Notes: generated by a model from the letters alone, not told the origin. DNA of 64,000 nt from Kitasatospora sp044457565 (GCF_044457565.1 NZ_JBITGZ010000001.1:124001-188000), one strand, 5' to 3'. Positions 25,425 through 34,730 are shown, counted from the first letter of the stretch. A program made the numbers and translations.

Positions 25425-26483
25425 TCAATGCGTCTCGGTGACCTTCGCCAGCGCGCGCGGCGCGTCCGGGTCCTGGCCGCGGGCGATGGTGACCTCGTAC
25501 GCCAGCAGCTGGAGCGGCAGGATCTCCAGGATCGGCTGGACCTCCTCGGGCACGCCGGCCGGCAGCGCGAAGCCCGCCGAGGCAGCGTCGACCTGCTCCT
25601 GCTGGCCGATCACCACCAGGTCCGCGCCACGCCCGCGCAGCCGGTCCAGCACGGGCTGGAGGGCTTCGCCGCCCTTGCCCTCGGGCACGATCGCGATGAC
25701 CGGGGAGACGTTGTCCACCATGGCCAGCGGGCCGTGCAGCAGGTCGGCGCCGGAGAACGGCGAGGCCGGGATGTAGGTGGTCTCCATCAGCTTGAGCGCC
25801 GCCTCGCGGGCGGTCGGGTAGCCGTAGCCGCGCGAGGTGATCACCAGACGCTGGGCAAAGCGGTAGCGCTCGGCCAGCACCCTGACCTCGTCCCGGCGGG
25901 CGAGCACCCCGGCCGCCAGCTCGGGCAGCCCCTTGGCGGCCGCGCCGTCGCCCCCGCGCAGGCCCTCGACCAGCAGGTACAGCGCCAGCAGCTCGGCGGT
26001 GTAGGTCTTGGTGGCGGGCAGCGCCTTCTCCGCGCCGGCCAGGACGTCGATGTGGAACTCGGAGACCTCGGCCAGCGGGGAGTCCGCGTTGTTGGTCACC
26101 GACAGCGTGATGGCGCCGGCCTCCCGGGCCGCCTTGGTGGAGGCCACCAGGTCGGGCGAGCCGCCGGACTGGCTGACGGTGATCACCAGCACGTCGGTCA
26201 GGTCCGGCTTGGCGCCGTAGGCCGTGGTGGTCGACATCGAGGTCAGGCCGGCCGGCTTGCCGAGCAGGATCTCGACCAGGTACTTGGCGTACAGCGCCGC
26301 GTTGTCCGATGTGCCGCGCGCGGTGAGCAGGACGAAGCGCGGCTTGCGGGAGGCGATCTCGGCCGCGATGTCACGGATCCTCGGGGCGCCCTCGTCGAGG
26401 ATCCGCTGCAGGACGGCCGGCTGCTCGGCCATCTCCGCCGCCATGATCCGGCCGGGCACGGAACCGGTCTGAGTGTCGGACAT
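25425..26483 (-). CDS. Double-SIS-domain aminosugar isomerase/deaminase
   Basis: 352 residues with two SIS domains (about 30-180 and 195-345). The sugar-phosphate site motif is ARGTSDNAALYAKYL with SQSGGSPD near 104; the second domain has TSRGYGYPTAREAALKLME and DLLHGPLAMV. This is the isomerase half of glucosamine-6-phosphate synthase without the glutamine amidotransferase domain, as in AgaS/NagB-II-type deaminases. It probably converts GlcN6P to Fru6P plus ammonia, the step catalysed by NagB in other das loci. GGAGG lies 7 bases before ATG 26483. It is transcribed with, or just after, the DasA paralogue on the same strand. Confidence 0.9.
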   Translation of the reverse strand: MSDTQTGSVPGRIMAAEMAEQPAVLQRILDEGAPRIRDIAAEIASRKPRFVLLTARGTSDNAALYAKYLVEILLGKPAGLTSMSTTTAYGAKPDLTDVLVITVSQSGGSPDLVASTKAAREAGAITLSVTNNADSPLAEVSEFHIDVLAGAEKALPATKTYTAELLALYLLVEGLRGGDGAAAKGLPELAAGVLARRDEVRVLAERYRFAQRLVITSRGYGYPTAREAALKLMETTYIPASPFSGADLLHGPLAMVDNVSPVIAIVPEGKGGEALQPVLDRLRGRGADLVVIGQQEQVDAASAGFALPAGVPEEVQPILEILPLQLLAYEVTIARGQDPDAPRALAKVTETH

Positions 26484-26627
26484 CTGAATGTGCCTCCGAT
26501 GAGATGGTTCCACCCGCGCGCGGGCGGCTGCCCGGCGGGGACCTCTACGGCGGCGAGTCCGCACACTCGCTGCGGTGATTCCTGCGGCAATCCTAAGCGG
26601 GGCGCCCCGGCCGGGCACATCCGTTCG

Positions 26628-27935
26628 TCAGGACGGCCTGTTGATCAACTGATCGATCCGGGCGTCCGCCTCCTTGGCCGCCTGCTCCACCGGCTCGCCC
26701 TTGAAGACCGCCGTCAGCATGTCGGCCAGGACGTTCTGCTTCTCCACCGCGCCCCAGCCGGGAGCCAGCGGGGTGAACCAGGCGTCGGGGACGGCGTTGG
26801 CGGCGGCCGCGGTGGCGGGCTTGGACTTGAGCGGGTTCAGCTGGGCCAGGTTGTTCGGCAGGATGTCCCGGTCGGCCAGGTACTGCTCCGACCTGCTGCT
26901 GGTGAACATCCGGATCCAGTCCGTGGCCAGCCCGGTGACCTGCGACTTCGCGGTGACGGCGAGGTCCGAGCCGCCGATGAAGGAGGGCAGCGGCTTGCCG
27001 CCGGGGCCGGGCATGGTGGCGACCTTGACGACGTCCTTCAGGCCCGGGTCGCCGGTGACCGGGGCGACGATCCCGGCGGCCTCCCAGCCGTTGCCGTAGA
27101 CCATCGCCGCCCTCTGCCCGGCCAGCACGGCGGCCTGGTCCTTCTCGTTGACCGAGAGGTCGCCCCGGTTGTACCTGCGCACCAGCTCGGCGAAGTGCGT
27201 GATGCCCTGGACGGACTTGGGATCGCTCAGCGCGCCGTGCCAGTTGCCGGAGCCGTCGAACCTGGCGATGTTGCCGCCGTACGCGTGGACGTAGGACATC
27301 GCCGCGTACCAGTACGGGCCGGGCAGGTAGAAGGGCGAGAAGGTCTTGTCCGCCCTGTACTTGTCCTGGACCTTGTCGAGGGCCGCGCGCAGCTCGTCCT
27401 CGGTCTTCGGGAAGTCGGCACTGCCGGTGGCCTGCCGGAGCACCGCCGAGTTGTAGATGCCGACCCGGGCGCCCGCGTAGTAGGGGACGCAGTACATCGT
27501 GTCCTGGTAGCTGCAGGTGTTGACCAGGCCGCGGATCCAACTGTCGGAGTTGTCGAAGGTGGTGCGGTCCACCGGCGCGAGCGCGCCGTTGAGGATGTAC
27601 TTCATCGTCTCGCTGTTGCCGAGCTCGACCACGTCCGGGGCGCCGCCCTGTTCGAGTGCGGTGTCCAGTTTGGTGATCTTGTCGGACCAGTCCCGGTAGG
27701 CGAGCTTCAGCGTGACCTTCGGGTACTTGGCCGCGAACTCGTCGTTCACCCGCTGCACCAGCTCCGGCCAGTTGGCCTGGGCGTCCCGCATCAGCCAGAC
27801 GGTGACGGTACCGCTGACGGATCGGGGGTCGGCGGTGGCGGATTCACCGCCGTGCCCGGGGGCGCCGGATCCGCACCCCGACAGCGCCGCGGCCAGTGCC
27901 GCGATCCCGACCGCCGCCATCAGCTTGCGCTTCAC
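26628..27935 (-). CDS. Sugar ABC transporter substrate-binding lipoprotein (DasA paralogue)
   Basis: A 435-residue family-1 solute-binding protein with lipobox ALSGC (Cys21). Its layout follows DasA closely: VTVWLMRDAQANWPELV, YRDWSDKITKLDTAL, PDVVELGNSETMKYI, VPYYAGARVGIYN. It likely binds a chito-oligosaccharide or other sugar outside the cell. No permease or ATPase is encoded beside it; the divergent DasB-DasC could serve both binding proteins (inference). GTG 27935 follows GGGAGGA. It is divergent from dasA, with DasR-like sites between. The SIS gene lies 144 bases downstream. Confidence 0.92.
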   Translation of the reverse strand: MKRKLMAAVGIAALAAALSGCGSGAPGHGGESATADPRSVSGTVTVWLMRDAQANWPELVQRVNDEFAAKYPKVTLKLAYRDWSDKITKLDTALEQGGAPDVVELGNSETMKYILNGALAPVDRTTFDNSDSWIRGLVNTCSYQDTMYCVPYYAGARVGIYNSAVLRQATGSADFPKTEDELRAALDKVQDKYRADKTFSPFYLPGPYWYAAMSYVHAYGGNIARFDGSGNWHGALSDPKSVQGITHFAELVRRYNRGDLSVNEKDQAAVLAGQRAAMVYGNGWEAAGIVAPVTGDPGLKDVVKVATMPGPGGKPLPSFIGGSDLAVTAKSQVTGLATDWIRMFTSSRSEQYLADRDILPNNLAQLNPLKSKPATAAAANAVPDAWFTPLAPGWGAVEKQNVLADMLTAVFKGEPVEQAAKEADARIDQLINRPS

Positions 27936-27989
27936 GCCATCCTCCCGAGGGGTGCCTGAGGGTCTCCAGCGGGCGCTGCTGGGGCCATG

Positions 27990-28046
27990 AGTGGTTCAGA
28001 CCAGAAGTGGTCCAGACCAGACTCCCGGAGCGTGGCCCAGACCAAA
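27990..28046. promoter_or_regulatory. Cluster of three DasR-like (dre) sites, two in perfect tandem
   Basis: 27990-28005 (AGTGGTTCAGACCAGA, 12 of 16), 28006-28021 (AGTGGTCCAGACCAGA, 13 of 16) and 28031-28046 (CGTGGCCCAGACCAAA, 10 of 16) match the dre consensus ACTGGTCTAGACCAGT. The first two abut, repeating every 16 bp. They lie 55-111 bases before the DasA-paralogue start on the minus strand and should control it. Confidence 0.75.
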
Positions 28047-28334
28047 TCGGCTGTCAACGAGCGGGCGACGGCTACCCGCCAGTCGTTGCAGACCCGTTGT
28101 CAGGCGACTTCGGAGTGTCGCCGGGCGATCACCCCTGGTGCATTTAAGGCCCTGTTCAGACCGACTTGAGGGTCCGTTAGGCCTCGGTGCGGACAGCGCG
28201 GCGAATGTCCGGTATTGCTGGGGTTGCTCCACCCGCCGGAGGGCGGTTTCGGCTGGTCAGAAGCCCAGTCGCGGCCTGTAGTACACGTTCGTGTCAAGCG
28301 TTGATAACGGCTTGTGCAGACCGGCCGAGAACCC

Positions 28335-28399
28335 TTGACGCTCTTCATTGGTCCATGCCAATCTCCAACCGTTGGTCTACACCAATGGTCTAATCCGCC
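28335..28399 (+). promoter_or_regulatory. dasA promoter with overlapping DasR-like (dre) sites
   Basis: TTGACG (28335-28340) and CAATCT (28359-28364) form a promoter with an 18-base spacer. dre-like sites lie at 28347-28362 (ATTGGTCCATGCCAAT, 11 of 16), 28371-28386 (GTTGGTCTACACCAAT, 12 of 16) and 28384-28399 (10 of 16). The first covers the -10 box and the second the start point, as expected for repression by DasR. Confidence 0.72.
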
Positions 28400-28566
28400 C
28401 TCCTGGCCCCCGCCCGGCAGGAGGGGCACACGGCAGGTTGCGGCAGCACCCAGGGACACCTCGCAACCCCGCCTTTTCCGGTGACATTCCCCCCAGGCAC
28501 AACGACGCTCAGGGCCTCGGCCCAGCAGCCCGGTGCCACACCTTGCTCATCCCTCTGGAGGATGGT

Positions 28567-29886
28567 TTGAACCGCAAGATCGCCGCCGTGGCCGCCGTCG
28601 CCACCGTGCTCGTCGCCTCGGCCTGTTCCTCGTCCGGCTCCTCCGGCGGTGACAGCGCCAAGGCCGCCACCCTCAGCAAGGACGGCAAGGGCAAGACCGT
28701 CACCGTCTGGCTGATGGACGACGCGCAGAAGGGCTGGCCGGGCGTGGTCGACGCTGCCAAGAAGCAGTTCGAGGAGGAGACCGGCGCCACCCTGAAGATC
28801 GAGTGGCAGACCTGGACCAACTACACCACCAAGCTCGACACCGCGCTGCTCTCCGGCAACGCCCCCGACGCTCTCGAGGTCGGCAACACCCAGTCCGCCA
28901 AGTACATCGACGCCGGCTCCTTCGTCGACCTCACCCCGGTCAAGGCCCGGTTCGACAACTCGGACAAGTACCTGGACTCGCTCGCCGCCTCCGGCATGAC
29001 CGGCGACGGCAGCAAGACCTACGCCATCCCGTACTACGCCGGCGCCCGCGTCCTGATCTACCGCAAGGACCTCTTCGCCGCGGCCGGTGTGACCACCCCG
29101 CCGACCACCCTCGCCGAGCTGAACGACGCGCTGACCAAGGTCAAGGCCGCCAACGCCGCCACCCCGGACTTCTCCGCGCTCTACCTCCCGGGCCAGAACT
29201 GGTACACCGCCGCCTCCTTCGGCGCCGGCACCTACGGCGTGAAGAACGTCTTCGCCGCCAAGAGCGGCGACAAGTGGACGGGCACGCTGACCGACCCGAA
29301 GTTCATCGAGGGCGTCAAGACCTGGAACGAGCTCCAGAAGAACTTCTCCGTCGGCGCCACCACCACCGACGAGGCCACCCAGGACGCCCAGATGGCCAAG
29401 GGCAACATCGCCGCCGTCATCGGCGCCGGCTGGGAGCTCGCCTCGGTCATCGACCCCAAGCTGGGCAACCCGGCGCTCGCCGACAAGCTCGCCACCATCG
29501 CCGTCCCCGGCACCACGGCCGGCAAGCCCACCCCGGCGTTCCTCGGCGGCTCCAACCTGGCCGTGCCGAGCAAGGCCGCCAACGCGGGCCTCGGCGCGAC
29601 CTTCGTGCAGATCTACACCAACTCCAAGCAGCAGACCGAACTGGCCAAGTTCGCCATCCCGAACAACAAGGCCCTGGTCAGCGCCTACAAGGCCGCCAAG
29701 CCGGAGAACAAGGCCGCCGGCGACGCCGCCGAGGGCGAGACCTGGTACATCCCGAACTCGCCGATGTGGTCCGGCGCCGACGAGACCACGCTGAAGACCG
29801 CCTTCGGCGCCATCGCGGCGGGCGGCGACCCGGCCGCCGAGCTGAAGAAGGCCCAGGACCTCGTGGTCAAGGACCTGAACGGCTGA
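28567..29886 (+). CDS. dasA: Chitobiose/N-acetylglucosamine ABC transporter binding lipoprotein
   Basis: A 439-residue family-1 solute-binding protein. Signal peptide and lipobox VASAC place the lipidated Cys at 20. TVTVWLMDDAQKGWPGVV, EWQTWTNYTTKLDTALL and PYYAGARVLIYRKDLF are shared with DasA of S. coelicolor, which binds chitobiose. Start TTG 28567 is set by GGAGG 5 bases upstream; the earlier in-frame codons lie in the operator region. It heads dasA-dasB-dasC-dasD. The ATPase is not encoded here; in Streptomyces MsiK, encoded elsewhere, serves this transporter. Confidence 0.93.
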   Translation: MNRKIAAVAAVATVLVASACSSSGSSGGDSAKAATLSKDGKGKTVTVWLMDDAQKGWPGVVDAAKKQFEEETGATLKIEWQTWTNYTTKLDTALLSGNAPDALEVGNTQSAKYIDAGSFVDLTPVKARFDNSDKYLDSLAASGMTGDGSKTYAIPYYAGARVLIYRKDLFAAAGVTTPPTTLAELNDALTKVKAANAATPDFSALYLPGQNWYTAASFGAGTYGVKNVFAAKSGDKWTGTLTDPKFIEGVKTWNELQKNFSVGATTTDEATQDAQMAKGNIAAVIGAGWELASVIDPKLGNPALADKLATIAVPGTTAGKPTPAFLGGSNLAVPSKAANAGLGATFVQIYTNSKQQTELAKFAIPNNKALVSAYKAAKPENKAAGDAAEGETWYIPNSPMWSGADETTLKTAFGAIAAGGDPAAELKKAQDLVVKDLNG

Positions 29887-30025
29887 TCAGGCCGAGCGCG
29901 CCGGCCCGCCCGCAGCGGGCCCGCCGGCACCGAGTGCACGCGCCGGTGGGCAGTCCGCACAGCGCGGACTGCCCACCCGCACGCGCCGGCCACCGACCAG
30001 TTCCGCGGGCCCGGGAAGGACCCTG

Positions 30026-31006
30026 ATGAGTGTGACAACCAACGACACGTTGGCCGAGGCGGCCGCGCCCGCGCCCGCCCCCGCGCCGCCCCGGCGCCGA
30101 GGCCTGAGCGCCGGCGACCGCTACATCCCGTACGTCATGATCCTTCCGGCGGCGGCCGCCCTGGTCGCCGTCATGGGCTACCCGCTGTTCAAGCTGCTCG
30201 ACCTGGCGCTCCAGAACATCAACCGGTACGCCGCGTTGGTCAACCCCGACCTGGCCCGGTACATCGGCCTGGAGGGCTTCACCAAGGTCTTCTCCGACGA
30301 CCAGTTCTGGGAGGTCGTACTCCGCAGCTTCGTCTTCACCGGCGAGCTCGTCGCCCTGTCGATGGGCCTGGGCATGACCTTCGCGCTGATCCTGGGCCGG
30401 GTCTCCGCCTGGGTGAAGATCGTCGTCGTCACGGTGCTGATGTTCGTCTGGGCCGTCCCCGCGCTGGTCTCCGGCACGATCTTCCGGTGGATCTTCGCCG
30501 GCCGCGGCGGCATCGCCGACTACGTGCTCTACCTGTTCGGCGCCGACGGCATGAAGAACTACGAGTGGGTCGCGCACCCGGCCGTCGGGCTGTACGTGGT
30601 GGGCGCCGCCGTCATCGTCTGGGGCGCGCTGCCGTTCCTGGTGATCGGCCTGCACGCCGCGCTGACCCAGGTGCCCAAGGAGCTCGTCGAGGCGTCAAAG
30701 CTGGACGGCGCCAACGTCCTGCAGACCTTCTGGCACGTGGTGATCCCGGTCATCAAGCCGTTCCTGCTGGTCTCCGCCTCACTCAGCTTCATCTGGGACT
30801 TCCAGGTGTTCGCGCAGATCTACTCGCTGCGCAACAGCGCCCCCGAGCCGGAGTACTGGACCATCGGCACCTACCTCTACCAGAACGGTGTCGTCTCCTC
30901 GCACTACAGCAACAGTGCCGTGATCTCGATCTCGATGATCGTCCTCATGCTGGCGGTGCTGGTCTTCTACATCCGCCAGGTCATCAAGATCGGAGCGCAG
31001 GACTGA
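30026..31006 (+). CDS. dasB: Chitobiose ABC transporter permease
   Basis: A 326-residue MalF/UgpA-like membrane protein with six spans after an Ala/Pro N-terminus. The EAA loop is ELVEASKLDGANVLQTFWHVVIP near 217-239, the ATPase contact site. GGGAAGGA precedes ATG 30026. The stop overlaps the dasC start by one base, so the two permeases are coupled. It pairs with DasC to form the sugar channel. Confidence 0.93.
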   Translation: MSVTTNDTLAEAAAPAPAPAPPRRRGLSAGDRYIPYVMILPAAAALVAVMGYPLFKLLDLALQNINRYAALVNPDLARYIGLEGFTKVFSDDQFWEVVLRSFVFTGELVALSMGLGMTFALILGRVSAWVKIVVVTVLMFVWAVPALVSGTIFRWIFAGRGGIADYVLYLFGADGMKNYEWVAHPAVGLYVVGAAVIVWGALPFLVIGLHAALTQVPKELVEASKLDGANVLQTFWHVVIPVIKPFLLVSASLSFIWDFQVFAQIYSLRNSAPEPEYWTIGTYLYQNGVVSSHYSNSAVISISMIVLMLAVLVFYIRQVIKIGAQD

Positions 31007-31917
31007 TGACTGCCGTCGACACCGCCCCCCGCACCAGCGCCGCCCCCGGCGTCCCCAAGGTCAGGAAGAAGGCCCGGGCCGCCGGCCGCAACCCGGTGAT
31101 GACCTGGGTCTGGAACACCGTCGCGCTGCTCTTCGCCGCCGTGATGGGCTTCCCGGTCTACTGGATGGTCATCACCACCTTCAAGACCAACAAGGACCTG
31201 CTCAGCAAGGACCCGACCTTCTGGCCGAGCACCTTCTCCTTCGAGAGCTACAAGGTCGTCTTCGACGACCCCGCGTTCGTGCCGGCCCTCCGGAACACCC
31301 TGCTGATCACCGTCGGCGCGGTCATCCTCGGCCTGATCGTCGGCTTCCTCGCCGCCGTCGCCGTCGCCCGCTTCAACTTCCGCGGCCGGAACTTCTTCAT
31401 CGTCACCATGCTGATCATCCAGATGGTGCCGCTGCTGGCGATCATCATCCCGCTGTTCATCGTGATGAACAACGCCAACATGACCGGCACCGTCTTCGGC
31501 GTGATCCTGGCCTACCTGGTCTTCACCATCCCGTACGTGGTCTGGACGCTGCGCTCGTTCATCGTCAACATCCCGGCCGAGCTGGACGAGGCCGCGATGG
31601 TCGACGGCTGCACCAAGTGGGGCGCGTTCTTCCGGATCATCCTGCCGCTGACCATGCCCGGCCTGGTCACCACCGGCGTCTACACCTGGATCCAGGCCTG
31701 GAACGAGTTCATCGTCGCCAACACCCTGCTCAGCAGCGGCGGCAAGCAGACCTCGATGATCTGGCTGACCTTCTACTCCACCACCCCGACCCGGGGCGCC
31801 GACTACGGCGCCCAGATGGCCGGCGCGCTGCTCGTCTCGCTGCCCGTGATCATCCTGTTCGTGATCTTCCAGAAGAAGGTGTCGGCGGGTCTCACCGCAG
31901 GTGCGGTCAAGGGCTGA
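31006..31917 (+). CDS. dasC: Chitobiose ABC transporter permease
   Basis: A 303-residue MalG/UgpE-like permease with six spans. The EAA loop is ELDEAAMVDGCTKWGAFF near 187-204. The FPVYWMVITTFKTNKDLL segment after the first span is typical for this subunit. ATG 31006 overlaps the dasB stop (TGATG). It completes the heterodimeric membrane part; the ATPase is expected to be the shared MsiK. Confidence 0.94.
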   Translation: MTAVDTAPRTSAAPGVPKVRKKARAAGRNPVMTWVWNTVALLFAAVMGFPVYWMVITTFKTNKDLLSKDPTFWPSTFSFESYKVVFDDPAFVPALRNTLLITVGAVILGLIVGFLAAVAVARFNFRGRNFFIVTMLIIQMVPLLAIIIPLFIVMNNANMTGTVFGVILAYLVFTIPYVVWTLRSFIVNIPAELDEAAMVDGCTKWGAFFRIILPLTMPGLVTTGVYTWIQAWNEFIVANTLLSSGGKQTSMIWLTFYSTTPTRGADYGAQMAGALLVSLPVIILFVIFQKKVSAGLTAGAVKG

Positions 31918-31969
31918 CACCCTCCGTACCCCAGACCCACCTCCAGCACCACACCCCAGGGAAGGAACC

Positions 31970-33550
31970 ATGGCGACTCCCGGCACGGAAAGCGTCGAAC
32001 TCCTCAGCGACGCCGGAGCGGTCCTCCAGCCCGGTTTCGGCGGTCTGACGCCTCCCGACTGGCTGCGCCGCAGACTCGGCTCGGGCGAACTCGGCGGGGT
32101 CGCGCTGTTCGGCCGCAACATCCGCACGCCGCAGCAGGTCGCCGAGCTGACCGGGCAGATGTACGCGCTCAACCCCGAGCTGCTGATCGCCACCGACGAG
32201 GAGGGCGGCGACGTCACCCGCCTGGAGGTCGTCAGCGGGTCCTCCTACCCCGGCAACCTCGCCCTCGGCGAGGTGGACGACCTCGACCTCACCGAGCGGG
32301 TCGCCCGCTCGATCGGCTTCGACCTCGCCAGTGTCGGGATCAACCTCAACTACGCGCCCGACGCGGACGTCAACTCCAACCCCGACAACCCGGTCATCGG
32401 GGTGCGCTCCTTCGGCGGCGACGGCGAACTCGCCGCCCGGCACACCGCCGCGTACGTCCGGGGCCTGCAGTCGGCCGGCGTCGCCGCCTGCGCCAAGCAC
32501 TTCCCCGGCCACGGCGACACCGCCGGCGACTCCCACCTCGGACTGCCCCGGATCGACCTGACGCCCGAGCAGTTCGCCGAGCACCTCAAGCCCTTCCGGG
32601 CCGCCGTCGCCGCCGGGGCCAAGGCCGTCATGACGGCCCACATCCTCTTCTCCGCGTACGACCGCGAGCTGCCCGCCACCATGTCGCAGCGGATCCTGAC
32701 CGGCCTGCTGCGCGAGGAGCTCGGCTTCCAGGGCCTGATCGTCACCGACGGCATCGAGATGGGCGCCATCTCCGGCACCCACGGCGTCGCCGCCGGCTCG
32801 GTCAAGGCGATCGCGGCCGGCGCCGACACCATCTGTGTCGGCGGCGGACTCCAGGACGAAGCGGCCTTCCTCTACCTGCGCGACGCCCTGGTCTGGGCCG
32901 TGCGCGAGGGCCGGCTGCCCGCCGAGCGGCTGCACGAGGCCGCCGAGCGCAACCGCGCCGTCGCCCGCTGGTCCGCCGGCGTACGCCGGTCCCAGGTCGG
33001 CGCACACGGCGAGGTGGGCATCGGCCTCACCGCCGCCCGGCGAGCCCTGCGGGTGCACGGCGAGCTGGTGCCCGTCACCGGGGTGCCGCACGTGGTCGAG
33101 TTCTCCCCCGGCGCGAACATCGCGGTCGGCGAGGAGACCCCGTGGGGTGTCGCCGGGCCGCTCGCCGAACTCGTCCCCGGCACCACGCTGACCCGGATCG
33201 GCGCCCCCGCCACCCGCCGCGAGGGCTCCGGCCTGCTGCACATCGAGGTCGCCGCCGACGGCGCCGAGGTGGACGTCGCCCCGGTGCTCGGCGCCGCGGT
33301 CGGCCGCCCGCTGGTGATCGTGGTCCGCGACCCGCACCGCCACGCGTGGATGAAGCGCGCCGCGCTGGCACTGGTCACGGCACGCCCGGACGCGGTGCTG
33401 GTGGAGATCGGCACGGCCCACGCCGTCGCCGAGACCTTCCACTCCCGCGGGGTCACCGTCCTCGCCACCCACGGTGGAGCCCGGGTCTGCGGCATCGCCG
33501 CCGCCGAGGCGCTGGCCGGGCTGCGCCGGGGCGCGGCCAGGGTCGGCTGA
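31970..33550 (+). CDS. dasD: Glycoside hydrolase family 3 beta-N-acetylglucosaminidase
   Basis: 526 residues. The GH3 TIM barrel carries KHFPGHGDT near 176 with the Asp/His of GDSHLGLP, the NagZ-type acid/base loop, and the nucleophile Asp in VTDGIEM near 258. A C-terminal (alpha/beta) domain follows. It lacks a signal peptide, so it acts inside the cell, releasing GlcNAc from imported chitobiose. GGAAGGAA lies just before ATG 31970. It sits 52 bases after dasC, in the same operon, matching DasD. Confidence 0.92.
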   Translation: MATPGTESVELLSDAGAVLQPGFGGLTPPDWLRRRLGSGELGGVALFGRNIRTPQQVAELTGQMYALNPELLIATDEEGGDVTRLEVVSGSSYPGNLALGEVDDLDLTERVARSIGFDLASVGINLNYAPDADVNSNPDNPVIGVRSFGGDGELAARHTAAYVRGLQSAGVAACAKHFPGHGDTAGDSHLGLPRIDLTPEQFAEHLKPFRAAVAAGAKAVMTAHILFSAYDRELPATMSQRILTGLLREELGFQGLIVTDGIEMGAISGTHGVAAGSVKAIAAGADTICVGGGLQDEAAFLYLRDALVWAVREGRLPAERLHEAAERNRAVARWSAGVRRSQVGAHGEVGIGLTAARRALRVHGELVPVTGVPHVVEFSPGANIAVGEETPWGVAGPLAELVPGTTLTRIGAPATRREGSGLLHIEVAADGAEVDVAPVLGAAVGRPLVIVVRDPHRHAWMKRAALALVTARPDAVLVEIGTAHAVAETFHSRGVTVLATHGGARVCGIAAAEALAGLRRGAARVG

Positions 33551-33718
33551 AGCAGGCGGCCGGGGCCGCCCGGATTCCACGGGCCGCCCCGGCCGCCGCC
33601 ACACCCCCGCGGCGCGGGCCGCGAGCCCGGCCCGCCCGGCACCTGCCGCATCACGGCCGGCGCTCACACCTGCGGGCCCGCGCATGCAACCATGTGCTGA
33701 TACAAGACGGAGGAGCCG

Positions 33719-34543
33719 GTGACGGCTGCACGGCGAGGAGTGAGAGCGGCCATGAGCGGCGACAGGGGCACGGCGGCCATTGGGGAGGGCACCACGGCGG
33801 TGCAGACCGGTCCGGCCGCGGCGGGCGGGGCGGGCGCCCGCGTCCCGAAGTACTACGGCCTCAAGCGCCATCTGCTCCAGCTCACCGAGACCCAGCCGGC
33901 CGGCACCCCGGTGCCGCCCGAGCGGGCGCTCGCCGCCCAGTTCGACACCTCCCGCACCACCGTCCGCCAGGCCCTGCAGGAGCTGGTGGTCGAGGGCCGT
34001 TTGGAGCGCATCCAGGGCAAGGGCACCTTCGTGGCCAAGCCCAAGGTCGCCCAGGCCCTCCAACTCACCTCCTACACCGAGGACATGCGCGCCCAGGGGC
34101 TGGAGCCCACCTCGCGGCTGATCGAGGTCGGCTACATCACCGCCGACGACCACCTCGCCCCGCTGCTGGACATCAAGCCCGGCGGGCGGGTGCTGCGTAT
34201 CGAGCGCCTGCGGCTGGCCAACGGCGACCCGATGGCCATCGAGGTCGCCCACCTCTCCGCCAAGCGCTTCCCCGCGCTGCGCCGCAACCTGGTCAAGCAC
34301 AACTCGCTCTACACCGCGCTGCGCGAGGTGTACGGGGTCACCGTGGCCGAGGCCGAGGAGACCATCGAGACCACCCTGGCCGACCCGCGGGAGGCCGGCC
34401 TGCTCGGCTCGGACCTCGGCCTGCCGATGCTCCAGCTCTCCCGGCACTCCTTCGACGCCGAGGGCAACCCGGTGGAGTGGGTCCGCTCGATCTACCGCGG
34501 CGACCGGTACAAGTTCATCACCCGCCTCCAGCGGCCCGAGTAG
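33719..34543 (+). CDS. dasR: GntR/HutC-family regulator DasR
   Basis: A 274-residue GntR-family regulator. The winged helix lies at about 40-110 (ERALAAQFDTSRTTVRQAL) and the UTRA effector domain at about 125-265. It is very close to S. coelicolor DasR, the GlcNAc-responsive global repressor whose GlcN6P/GlcNAc6P binding releases dre sites. GTG 33719 has GGAGG 5 bases upstream; ATG 33752 (263 residues) is also possible. In S. coelicolor dasR faces dasA head to head; here it lies downstream in the same direction. The dre-like sites nearby support its identity. Confidence 0.93.
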   Translation: MTAARRGVRAAMSGDRGTAAIGEGTTAVQTGPAAAGGAGARVPKYYGLKRHLLQLTETQPAGTPVPPERALAAQFDTSRTTVRQALQELVVEGRLERIQGKGTFVAKPKVAQALQLTSYTEDMRAQGLEPTSRLIEVGYITADDHLAPLLDIKPGGRVLRIERLRLANGDPMAIEVAHLSAKRFPALRRNLVKHNSLYTALREVYGVTVAEAEETIETTLADPREAGLLGSDLGLPMLQLSRHSFDAEGNPVEWVRSIYRGDRYKFITRLQRPE

Positions 34544-34607
34544 TTCACCCGCAGGCGTCCGATATCCGGGACGTTGCGCGCTACCTAGTGACACGGGCCA
34601 CACGGCG

Positions 34608-34630
34608 CACTACATTTCGCAGCCGTAGTG
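34608..34630 (+). promoter_or_regulatory. Inverted repeat upstream of the mctP operon
   Basis: CACTAC (34608-34613) and GTAGTG (34625-34630) form a dyad with 11 bases between, about 100 bases before the DUF3311 start. A CACCAGTGGTG palindrome follows at about 34640. They may be operators of the transporter genes; no regulator is adjacent except dasR. Confidence 0.4.
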
Positions 34631-34730
34631 ACTGCCGATCACCAGTGGTGCTGCTCGGCGGGCTCGCGCGGGGCCGACCCCTCGCGGGCTGCGGCGCCGA
34701 CGGGGTGACCCCACTTCAGCCGGAGCCGCA

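Noticed and set aside
28140..28330. Further DasR-like half-sites (CAGACC) near 28157 and 28317
   Set aside because: Only one half matches; counted as background until scored by a matrix.
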